From Syntrophobacteria bacterium (lineage in GTDB: Bacteria; Desulfobacterota; DSWW01), in the NCBI GenBank assembly GCA_030145435.1, contig JAQYVQ010000497.1, forward strand, positions 1 through 6,308: DNA of 6,308 nt. Reading direction: 5' to 3'. Shown in pieces: positions 1 through 5,694 of this stretch. A program made the position numbers and the translations under genes. Under the pieces are notes generated by a model. The model was not told the origin of the DNA, searched no databases, and saw only the letters and a program-made list of their open reading frames with translations. Positions within the stretch are counted from its first letter, which is position 1, and every line of letters begins with the position of its first letter.

Positions 1-704
1 AAGCCGCATCGCGCGGGATCCGTGTGCTGCCAGATGTAGGCACGTCGGGTAAGGAACCCGTTGGCCCTTCCCCCGGAGATGCAGGAGTTCGCATAAAGGG
101 CGGTCAGGAGAGGAGACATGGCCATGGAAAGACGAAACTTCTCCATGGCGTCCTGCTCGTCCTTGTAGTCGAGGTTCAGCTGAGTCGCCGCTGTCTCTCG
201 CATCATGGCCAGGCCGAGTTCGCCCTGGCCCGGCAAATAGCGGGTCATAATGTCGTATCGCTTCTTCGGGAGCAGCTCCATGTCTTTCCACTCAGACACC
301 GGCTGATTCCCGAGGCCGAGCCACGCTTGCTTGTCCGGATCGGAGACGACCCTCAATTCTTCGAGGTGAGCCTTCACCTCCACTGCCATCTCGTGGAGGG
401 TGTGATGCGGCGCACCGCTCAGCTCGAACTGCGCACCAGGCTCCAGGGTAATGCGGCAGGCCTCCCGCTCGAGTTCCAGCAGTCTGCCTTCCTTGAAACA
501 CGGGGCCCACCCGAACTGTTCGGCCAGTCGGGAGAGGATTTGCTCCACGCCGTCCGGGCCGCTGAAGGGGAGCGCTTTACCGGTAGCCGGATTCACCCCG
601 AGTTTTTCGAACTCGATCCCCATTCTCCAATCCTCCATGGGCTTGAAGGCGTCCAAGAAGAATCGGGCCAGCTCCTCCTTCGAGGAGATTGGATGGTCAG
701 ACAT
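1..704 (-). CDS. gshA: Plant-type glutamate-cysteine ligase (GCS2 family), 3' end cut by window edge
   Basis: Catalyses ATP-dependent joining of the gamma-carboxyl of glutamate to cysteine, the first step of glutathione synthesis, in the cytoplasm. Translating the minus strand from the ATG at 704 gives 234 uninterrupted codons that run off the left edge. Visible family motifs are DWRMGIEFEKLG (residues 25-36, carrying the G-x-E-x-E active-site signature at 29-33), LEPGAQFELSGAP (87-99), RYDIMTRYLPGQGELGLAMM (149-168), TQLNLDY (174-180) and the RANGFLTRRAYIW stretch near 213-225. These follow plant and alphaproteobacterial GshA closely. The family is about 450 residues long, so roughly half is missing beyond the window. 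The start is supported by AGGGTGA six bases upstream. It is divergent from an ATP-grasp ligase gene. A relative with another amine acceptor, such as an EgtA-like enzyme, is possible, but plant-type GshA fits best. Confidence 0.93.
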   Translation of the reverse strand, partial: MSDHPISSKEELARFFLDAFKPMEDWRMGIEFEKLGVNPATGKALPFSGPDGVEQILSRLAEQFGWAPCFKEGRLLELEREACRITLEPGAQFELSGAPHHTLHEMAVEVKAHLEELRVVSDPDKQAWLGLGNQPVSEWKDMELLPKKRYDIMTRYLPGQGELGLAMMRETAATQLNLDYKDEQDAMEKFRLSMAMSPLLTALYANSCISGGRANGFLTRRAYIWQHTDPARCG

Positions 705-710
705 TTCTAT

Positions 711-717
711 TCACCCT
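711..717 (-). promoter_or_regulatory. Ribosome binding site of the glutamate-cysteine ligase gene
   Basis: The minus strand reads AGGGTGA, six bases before the ATG at 704. It supports that ATG as the start, and the first family motif follows at about residue 25. Confidence 0.6.
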
Positions 718-801
718 GATAAGTGTCACGGGAGAAACCCTGCCGGTACGCTCACGGCACGAGACAACAGACCGTAACAATATGGACTCTTCCCGTCGAC
801 T

Positions 802-854
802 GGGTCAAGAAGAGGCGCAAGAAAAGGGGTGCGTACGGGGGCCCGGTTTGACCC
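802..854. repeat. Inverted repeat GGGTCAA ... TTGACCC in the divergent intergenic region
   Basis: GGGTCAA at 802-808 and its exact reverse complement TTGACCC at 848-854 are separated by 39 bases, inside the 218-bp region between the two divergent ligase genes. The right half overlaps the best candidate -35 box for the rightward gene. It could be a paired operator, but a 7-bp match at this distance may be chance. The rest of 705-922 holds no small gene that I can support. Confidence 0.3.
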
Positions 855-877
855 GTTCCCCGCCTCTCGGCTAAAAG
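848..877 (+). promoter_or_regulatory. Candidate sigma70-type promoter for the ATP-grasp gene
   Basis: TTGACC at 848-853 matches the -35 consensus at five of six positions. TAAAAG at 872-877 matches the -10 consensus at four of six, with an 18-bp spacer. It lies about 45 bases upstream of the ATG at 923 and would give a short leader. The -10 is weak and this is prediction only. I found no comparably good promoter for the leftward gene. Confidence 0.35.
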
Positions 878-922
878 AGGACAGACCCCAAACGAATCGA
901 GACGTGACAGGGGATTGCACAC

Positions 923-2251
923 ATGGAACCTTCCTCATTCTATGACGCTTACCTGGACGTTTACTCGCCGGAGCGGTTTATGGAGTTCTACACTTCCCTC
1001 GAAGAGGAGCTCTTCCTTCGAGCGAATCCGTCCCGTCCGATCCCGTTTTCACAGGTTCCCATCGTGCTGGCCCCGGAATTCGAATCCTCGTTCATCCAGA
1101 CGGTTTCTCTCCTGTGGAAGGTCTTGGGCAATCGCATCTACCAGGAGCTTTCCGCAGAGAGCATCCCCGAACCCCTTCGTCCCCCCTCCGAGGGTGCACG
1201 CCCACCGATGATCCCTTTCGACCCGGACCACAACATCGGCTGCATCGACTTGCACCTGGACAAGGGAGCCCTGCGCATGATCGAGTTCATGGTCCTGCCT
1301 CCCGGGTGCGTCGGGGTCTATCCGGGCATGCTCGAACACTATGGATCCTACCTGAGTACCGTTCTCCCGGACCGGGAGCCCACCTGCTTCCGAGCAGGAT
1401 GGGACAGGGAGCGCTGCGAGGAGGTCATGGTCAACCAGATTGTCGGAGAGGGTGAACCCGAACGGGTGGCGATCGTCGACTGGGAACCGAAGAGCCAGGT
1501 CACCTACGGTGAGTTTTGCTACACCCTGGACATGTTGTGGAGAAGAAGAGGCATCCCGGGTGTGATCGCCGATCCGCGCGAGATCAGGATGCAGGGCGGC
1601 AGAATTCTGGTGAAGGACATGCCGGTGGACCGCATTCTCAACCGGCTTACTCTGCTCGACTGGGGAGCCCGTCACGACGAGATCGAGCCCTACACCCGCA
1701 TCTTGTGGGAATCTCCGGAGATCTTCGCCTATCACCCGTATCTGTGGTACCTGGGGGACAAGGTCTCCCTCACGCTTCTTTCCGATTCCTCGACCCTGGG
1801 GAAGATGGGGCTATCGTCCTCGGAGGTTGAGCAGATGACGTCCCTGGTCCCGCGCACGCAACCCCTTGCCTCCTTCTGCCGCGACGGAGCCCCCCCGGTC
1901 GACGTGGGCCGTCTGCTCGAATTCTTCGGAAGCCCTTCGAACATCGTCTTGAAGCCCCTGTCCTCTCACGGCTCGAAGGGGATCATCTTCGGCCCCGCAG
2001 ACACACCGACGAAGAAGGCCCTCGAACAGGCGTTGCTGAGAATCGACCCGCAAGAGTACGCGGCCATGGAGTATGTGCCCACCCCTGAGATAGAGGTGCC
2101 GCGGGGCGGGGGGGGACGGGAAACGTGGCACAGCGACCTGCGGATCTTCGTCCTGAACAACCACTACGTGTTCCCAGGCGGGCGGGTCTACTTCGGGGAC
2201 TACACCAACCAGGTGCCGTGTAGGGGGTTTGCGCCGCTGTTCTTTGCTTGA
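923..2251 (+). CDS. Putative ATP-grasp peptide ligase/amidoligase of unknown product
   Basis: 442 residues; I know no named family for it. Several blocks look like a circularly permuted ATP-grasp ligase. IDLHLDKGALRMIEF (108-122) resembles the D-x(n)-DG-xx-hIE segment before the ATP-grasp core. The ILVKDMPVDRILNRL stretch (228-242) followed by LTLLSD (283-288) resembles the VDxVyxR-to-lLsd block. IVLKPLSSHGSKGIIFG (341-357) looks like the ATP-binding Lys strand and glycine-rich loop, with K344. EYVPTPEI (383-390) and DLRIFV (405-410) precede GGRVYFGDYTNQ (419-430) and GFAPLF (435-440), the usual C-terminal metal/ATP region. Such enzymes activate a carboxylate as acyl phosphate and join it to an amine. 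No signal peptide or membrane helix is evident. The start is the first in-frame ATG after a TGA at 905-907, with AGGGGA at 909-914. Its divergent partner is a glutamate-cysteine ligase, so its substrate may be a gamma-glutamyl compound. The ATP-grasp assignment is fairly secure; the product is unknown. Confidence 0.72.
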   Translation: MEPSSFYDAYLDVYSPERFMEFYTSLEEELFLRANPSRPIPFSQVPIVLAPEFESSFIQTVSLLWKVLGNRIYQELSAESIPEPLRPPSEGARPPMIPFDPDHNIGCIDLHLDKGALRMIEFMVLPPGCVGVYPGMLEHYGSYLSTVLPDREPTCFRAGWDRERCEEVMVNQIVGEGEPERVAIVDWEPKSQVTYGEFCYTLDMLWRRRGIPGVIADPREIRMQGGRILVKDMPVDRILNRLTLLDWGARHDEIEPYTRILWESPEIFAYHPYLWYLGDKVSLTLLSDSSTLGKMGLSSSEVEQMTSLVPRTQPLASFCRDGAPPVDVGRLLEFFGSPSNIVLKPLSSHGSKGIIFGPADTPTKKALEQALLRIDPQEYAAMEYVPTPEIEVPRGGGGRETWHSDLRIFVLNNHYVFPGGRVYFGDYTNQVPCRGFAPLFFA

Positions 2252-2300
2252 GGGAGGCTGTCGAGAAGCGGCCACCTGCGGCGTTGCACTCATCCCTCGA
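2252..2300. other. Intergenic segment preceding the heptad palindrome; possible part of a dispersed repeat
   Basis: This 49-bp GC-rich stretch lies directly after the TGA of the ATP-grasp gene. It contains GCGGCCACCTGCGGCG, and the perfect palindrome CCCTCGAGGG (2294-2303) overlaps its right end. From memory it resembles intergenic repeats common in deltaproteobacterial genomes (AGGCTGT... GCGGCGTTGCA-type), but I cannot verify this from a single copy. It is not a convincing intrinsic terminator, because no stem followed by a T-run is visible on either strand. Confidence 0.25.
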
Positions 2301-2453
2301 GGGAAAAGGGTAAAGGCGAAAGGCGAAAGGGATCGATCAAGTATTGAAGAAGAAATCTAGGGAACTTAGCCCTTCGGCCGTTCGTCTGTAGAGATGCCTT
2401 CTTCAAAACGTCAACCATCCCTTGACCCTTTGCCCTTGACCCTTTCGCCTTCA
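2301..2453. repeat. Imperfect 150-bp palindrome with heptad-repeat arms at a convergent gene junction
   Basis: The left arm is five 7-mers from 2301: GGGAAAA, GGGTAAA, GGCGAAA, GGCGAAA, GGGATCG. The right arm is five 7-mers from 2419: CCCTTGA, CCCTTTG, CCCTTGA, CCCTTTC, GCCTTCA. The arms are roughly reverse complementary, and pairing GGGAT (2329-2333) with ATCCC (2417-2421) centres the structure at about 2375. The same centre follows from TTGAAGAAG (2344-2352) and its exact complement CTTCTTCAA (2398-2406). GCCCTTCGGC near 2369-2378 could be a small apical hairpin. CCCTTGACCCTTT occurs twice at a 14-bp offset (2419-2431 and 2433-2445). The TCA of the last heptamer (2451-2453) is the stop codon of the leftward phosphoribosyltransferase gene. 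It may act as a bidirectional transcription end or be a non-autonomous palindromic repeat. I see no gene inside. Confidence 0.7.
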
Positions 2454-3140
2454 GCTTCCAAAAAGTCCCGAGGCCTCCAGCAGAGATACCACCTCTTCAT
2501 CCCCCAGGTCGTACCACTCCTCGTACGCATCGGCAACGGCGAAGACGGGGCCTCCCCTGACATTCGAACAAACCAGCACATCGGCCGCCGGCTGGAGGAA
2601 GTGAATCGTTCGCTGAGAGGCCGTGGGTACGGCCACGATCACCTGGCGGGCCTCCTTTTGCCTTGCAAAGTCGACGGCGGCCATCATGGTGTAGCCTGAT
2701 GCAAGCCCGTCGTCCACGAGGATCACCTGGCGATCCTTCAATTCGGGCTGAGGCCTGCCTCTTCGGAACACCTTCTCTCTCGACTGCAGCACTCGCTGTG
2801 TTTCGGAGACCTGGGCCTGGATTTCCTTCTGGCTGAGACGAAGATCATCAACGATCCTTTCGTTCAGCAGCACCTCGCCAGCCGGCCCGATTGCGCCGAA
2901 CCCAGCCTCCGGGTTGTCCGGGATCTGGAGCTTGCGGACGATCAACACGTCGAGGGGAAGGCGACACTCCCTTGCAACGGCACAAGCCACGGGCACGCCT
3001 CCGGCCGGAATGGCCAGGACCAGGCCCTTCGGATCCGCAACCCCCTCCAGCAGTGAGGCCAGCCTTCTTCCGGCGTCTTCGCGGTCTGCGAAGACCCGTT
3101 TCTTGCCCTTCAGCCCTGCGTCTTCAATCAGGTTGTCCAT
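2451..3140 (-). CDS. Phosphoribosyltransferase-family protein
   Basis: 229 residues, the usual size for the stand-alone PRTase-like family (COG1926 type). A short N-terminal lead FADREDAGRRLASLL (17-31) and LAIPAGGVPVACAVA (42-56, the PPi-loop region) precede LDVLIVRKL (63-71). The PRPP-binding loop is VILVDDGLASGYTMMAA (139-155), with adjacent acidic residues D143 and D144 followed by G145, S148, G149 and T151. The AVPTAS region (170-175) and the C-terminal WYDLGDEEVVSLL (209-221) are also typical. Members probably bind PRPP or a related ribose phosphate, but the substrate is not established, so no nucleotide-salvage role is claimed. It lies last in the leftward operon, 45 bp after the oxidoreductase. 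The ATG at 3140 is the only in-frame start after a stop, but no Shine-Dalgarno sequence is visible before it. The stop codon lies within the flanking heptad repeat. Confidence 0.88.
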   Translation of the reverse strand: MDNLIEDAGLKGKKRVFADREDAGRRLASLLEGVADPKGLVLAIPAGGVPVACAVARECRLPLDVLIVRKLQIPDNPEAGFGAIGPAGEVLLNERIVDDLRLSQKEIQAQVSETQRVLQSREKVFRRGRPQPELKDRQVILVDDGLASGYTMMAAVDFARQKEARQVIVAVPTASQRTIHFLQPAADVLVCSNVRGGPVFAVADAYEEWYDLGDEEVVSLLEASGLFGS

Positions 3141-3185
3141 GGGGGCGGCCCGTTGGAATCGTCTGTTTGCACTTGGGACATGACA

Positions 3186-4577
3186 CTAGTCGCCCAGGAC
3201 TGCTCGGAACGCCCCATTCGGCATGCGATCCAGGCGGAAACGGACGCCACAGGCTGGACAAGTTTCGATTGAACCGTCTTCAACCTGTTCCCCGAGCTGC
3301 ATCTGGAACTTGCAGATCGGGCACAGGGCGCCCAGGGCACTCGATGCCTGGAGGCGGGGCAAAAACATCTGATCGAGCACCTTCTTATCGCATTCGTCCG
3401 CCTTCAACCCTTTCCGGATCCAGCCCTCGACGGCACCGGCTTCGCTGGCATCGCCGATGAACACCGCACCGACCACCCTTCGGTCCTTGTAGACGATCTT
3501 CTTGTAGATGTAGGGCAACTCATCGTAAGGGTAGTCCCCGGACTCTTCCTTCACATCCTCCCCCTGCGGGTCACTGAGCCCAAGGCAGACCACGTCCAGG
3601 TCCAAGGCCTTGGTCCGCAGGGAAGGAAAACCGCTGTAGACGGCTTCCTGCCCGGCCATGTTCAGGCCGGCCATGTTCCCCTGTCTCCACGCGCTGAGCC
3701 ATCCGGGCTGCGGGAGCACCTCGCCCGTGTGCACCGCCGGCAGGCCGGCGACATCGCCTGCGGCGAAGATGTTCTCGTATTTCGTGCGAAGGTTCTGATC
3801 TACCACCACGCCGTTCTTCCCCACCAGATCGCTGCCTTTCAGATAATCGAGCCGTGGGTCCTGCGGCGAGGCCACCACGAGAAGGTCGGCGGGCAGCTTC
3901 TCGCCCTTCGAGGGAATCACGCCCTTGAGCTCCCCATCCTCCCAGACCAGATCCTTGATTTCCGTCTGCTTGATCAGGGTCACGCCTTCCTGGTTCAGGC
4001 GGTCTTCCAGGATCTCGGAGGCGATCGGGTCGAGCACGCCCTGCCAGAATCTCTCCTCGGGAAGAACCAGGGAACAGTCGATACCGCGTGCCCGAAGCCC
4101 CCGAACGGCATTGATGGCCTGAAGGCTCGCCCCGTAGATCAACGCATTGCGGGCGGAGCCGAGAAGAGAGGCCATGTAAAGCGCCTCGGGCAGTGTATCC
4201 AGATAGACGATCCCCCGGCCCTTGCCGTCGTCTCCGGCGATCTTCTCTGTTCTGCTGCCCGATGCGATCAGCGCCTTGTCGAAGGAGAGGCGCTCCCCAC
4301 TTCCGAGGACAACCTCCTGCGCCTTTGGGTCGAGCGAGGCCACCTGGGTCCCGGCAAGAACCTTTACACCGAGCTGGGAGAGCCTTTCCTTGTCCCGGGA
4401 GATGATCTGCTCCGGACCGAGCTTTCCGGCCAGAAGCTCCCCCAACATGGGCCGGTAGTAGAACGCCTCTTCCTGCTCGTCCACGATGACGATCTCGGCC
4501 TCTGCAGCCCGTTTCCGGATGACCTCTGCCGCTCTCCTTCCAGCGACGCCCCCTCCCAAGATGACATGCCGATTCAT
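3186..4577 (-). CDS. FAD-dependent pyridine-nucleotide oxidoreductase with C-terminal Cys4 knuckle
   Basis: 463 residues, of the class that includes NADH oxidases, rubredoxin reductases and the NirB N-terminal part. It probably moves electrons between NAD(P)H and a partner protein. The FAD Rossmann motif is VILGGGVAGRRAAEV (5-19), with ribose-binding D33/E34. The second FAD contact is RTKYENIFAAGDVAGLP (264-280). The middle NAD(P)-binding domain has IYGASLQAINAVRGL (147-161) where GxGxxG is expected, so that glycine pattern is degenerate. After an FAD-oxidoreductase C-terminal domain (about 325-410) comes a CX2C-X17-CX2C knuckle with C419, C422, C440 and C443, of zinc-ribbon or short rubredoxin-like type. 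No CXXXXC redox disulfide is seen near the FAD motif, so it is not a classical disulfide reductase. The start ATG has GAGGG nine bases upstream (4587-4591). It begins 23 bp after the FMN flavoprotein gene, and both sit next to a rubrerythrin gene, suggesting a shared redox role. Confidence 0.87.
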   Translation of the reverse strand: MNRHVILGGGVAGRRAAEVIRKRAAEAEIVIVDEQEEAFYYRPMLGELLAGKLGPEQIISRDKERLSQLGVKVLAGTQVASLDPKAQEVVLGSGERLSFDKALIASGSRTEKIAGDDGKGRGIVYLDTLPEALYMASLLGSARNALIYGASLQAINAVRGLRARGIDCSLVLPEERFWQGVLDPIASEILEDRLNQEGVTLIKQTEIKDLVWEDGELKGVIPSKGEKLPADLLVVASPQDPRLDYLKGSDLVGKNGVVVDQNLRTKYENIFAAGDVAGLPAVHTGEVLPQPGWLSAWRQGNMAGLNMAGQEAVYSGFPSLRTKALDLDVVCLGLSDPQGEDVKEESGDYPYDELPYIYKKIVYKDRRVVGAVFIGDASEAGAVEGWIRKGLKADECDKKVLDQMFLPRLQASSALGALCPICKFQMQLGEQVEDGSIETCPACGVRFRLDRMPNGAFRAVLGD

Positions 4578-4600
4578 GACGTGTTGCCCTCTCTATCCTT

Positions 4601-5182
4601 TCAGGTTGAACTGACAAGCTTCAAACCGGTCTCGAAGCATTCCTTCATGGCGGTGGGATGGTTTCGGATGGCCCCCTCTTCATCCACCTCCCCGTACACG
4701 AGGGTTCCGGCATACTCCACATCGATGGCATCGAAAAAGTAGCGCATCGTTTGCAGCGTCCCGTCGAACAACCGCTTCCCCCGGGTCGCTCCAACGCCAA
4801 TGAAGAAGCCTCTTCGGTCCGGTCCTGCGGCGGCACCCTGTGCCGCCTCCTCGCGAATGTACTTGCGCGTCCAGAGGGCCTGCGTCCGGTCGATGACCGC
4901 CTTGGCTTGGGCCGGAACATTGTAGAAGTAGATGGGAGCAGCCAGGACGACACGATCGCTCTTCTCCAGGGCCTCGTATACCGCCTGCATGTCGTCTTCC
5001 ACCACGCACCGCCCCGTCTTCTCACAACCGCCGCAACCCCTGCACCCGCCTACCTGGAGTCGAGCCACCCGGATGCGTTCACAGGTCGCGCCCTTCTCCT
5101 CGCAGCCCCGAAGGAACTCGTCCAGGAGGATGTCCGTATTGCCTCCCTTCCGGGGGCTTCCGTAGAGGCCCAGGACGCGCAT
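4601..5182 (-). CDS. NAD(P)H-dependent FMN reductase / iron-sulfur flavoprotein (Isf type)
   Basis: 193 residues with a flavodoxin-like fold. LGLYGSPRKGGNT (4-16) is the FMN phosphate-binding loop, and AAPIYFYNVPAQAKAVIDR (81-99) is the conserved flavin and dimer segment. Between them lies CX2CX2CX5C (C47, C50, C53, C59) followed by VVEDDM (60-65). In Isf proteins a compact motif of this kind holds a [4Fe-4S] cluster next to FMN, so electron transfer is likely, but other family members keep these cysteines without a proven cluster. It sits between a rubrerythrin-like and an FAD oxidoreductase gene in one transcription unit. No Shine-Dalgarno sequence precedes the ATG at 5182. A strong AGGAGG lies 32 bases upstream, inside the end of the rubrerythrin gene, and an in-frame ATT at 5206 would be well spaced from it. 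The ATG is kept because homologous proteins begin at MxVLGLxGSPR. Confidence 0.86.
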   Translation of the reverse strand: MRVLGLYGSPRKGGNTDILLDEFLRGCEEKGATCERIRVARLQVGGCRGCGGCEKTGRCVVEDDMQAVYEALEKSDRVVLAAPIYFYNVPAQAKAVIDRTQALWTRKYIREEAAQGAAAGPDRRGFFIGVGATRGKRLFDGTLQTMRYFFDAIDVEYAGTLVYGEVDEEGAIRNHPTAMKECFETGLKLVSST

Positions 5183-5209
5183 TTTAGAAGAGGTTGAATC
5201 AGGAATGGC

Positions 5210-5668
5210 TCAATCCTCCTTGTAGACGACCTCGTCGTACTCTCGCTCCAGCTTGAGCTTGTGGTACGCCTCTTCCTGGGCAAGCACATCGAAGATCTTC
5301 TTGATGGCGGGGATCGTACTGTAAATGCGGGCCAGATCGGTGTAAAGGTCAAAGGCCGCCTTTTCCCTCTTCGCCGCGAACAGGACGATGTCCTGGTACG
5401 TTGCATCCGGCGTCAATTCTACGTCGACCAGGTAGTCGGCGATCTTCAGGTCTTCCGGCGGCTTCAGGTCCTGAGAGGAAAAATACACCATATCCAGTTT
5501 CTCGAGCCTTGTCTTGTGGCCTCTTTCCATGTCGGCAAGCTCCTTGAAGAGGATCTTGCCCGAGGGGCTTTGCGCGCGGTCGGCCAGCTCACTGTACATT
5601 TCGACCGCTTCCTGTTCCTTGTCGATCGCAAAAGCGATGATTTCGTTGTAGGTTGCCTGCACTCCCAT
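5210..5668 (-). CDS. Rubrerythrin/ferritin-like diiron protein lacking a rubredoxin domain
   Basis: 152 residues in a four-helix diiron fold. The two half-motifs are complete: E18-x2-A-x3-Y25 (EQEAVEMY), E48-x2-H51 (MERGH), E102-x2-A-x3-Y109 (EKAAFDLY) and E133-x2-H136 (EEAYH). In rubrerythrins these glutamates and histidines bind the diiron site that reduces hydrogen peroxide. There is no CX2C rubredoxin tail, so an external electron donor is needed. The two flavoproteins downstream are obvious candidates, and the adjacent oxidoreductase carries a Cys4 knuckle. The start at 5668 has a very strong AAAGGAGGTT ten bases upstream. It follows folC by 26 bp. A function in iron storage or as a Mn/Fe ferritin-like scaffold cannot be excluded. 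Confidence 0.9.
   Translation of the reverse strand: MGVQATYNEIIAFAIDKEQEAVEMYSELADRAQSPSGKILFKELADMERGHKTRLEKLDMVYFSSQDLKPPEDLKIADYLVDVELTPDATYQDIVLFAAKREKAAFDLYTDLARIYSTIPAIKKIFDVLAQEEAYHKLKLEREYDEVVYKED
5215..5220 (-). promoter_or_regulatory. Strong internal Shine-Dalgarno sequence AGGAGG at the end of the rubrerythrin gene
   Basis: AGGAGG on the minus strand overlaps the last codons (KED) of the rubrerythrin gene. It lies 32 bases before the predicted ATG of the flavoprotein gene and only 8 bases before an in-frame ATT at 5206. It may serve the flavoprotein through an unusual start, or it may simply be the codons for Lys-Glu-Asp. Confidence 0.4.
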
Positions 5669-5676
5669 CGTCCTCC

Positions 5677-5686
5677 AACCTCCTTT
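5677..5686 (-). promoter_or_regulatory. Ribosome binding site of the rubrerythrin gene
   Basis: The minus strand reads AAAGGAGGTT, nearly full complementarity to the 16S 3' end, ten bases before the ATG at 5668. A second GGAGG lies closer to the start. This is by far the strongest translation signal in the operon and predicts high rubrerythrin expression. Confidence 0.75.
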
Positions 5687-5694
5687 CTAGCGCA

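Noticed and set aside
24..719. Open frame of 231 codons on the + strand
   Set aside because: The opposite strand encodes a clear glutamate-cysteine ligase with all its N-terminal family motifs. This frame shows no recognisable domain and is its antisense shadow.
1049..1735. Open frame of 228 codons antisense to the ATP-grasp gene
   Set aside because: It has no family motif. It is a high-GC shadow of the sense gene, which has a good start and ribosome binding site.
2294..2303. CCCTCGAGGG as an intrinsic terminator stem
   Set aside because: As a perfect palindrome it leaves only a three-base-pair stem around a four-base loop, and no T-run follows on either strand.
2301..2453. CRISPR-like repeat array
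   Set aside because: The units are degenerate 7-mers with no spacers between them, arranged as two inverted arms. No cas gene is present.
3571..4617. Long alternative frame on the - strand overlapping the oxidoreductase
   Set aside because: Its translation is Arg/Gly-rich and has no domain. The frame with the GxGxxG and AAGD motifs is the real one.
3729..4742. Open frame of 337 codons on the + strand
   Set aside because: It lies antisense to the FAD oxidoreductase and the end of the flavoprotein gene. It has no recognisable motif, and the opposite strand explains the codon pattern.
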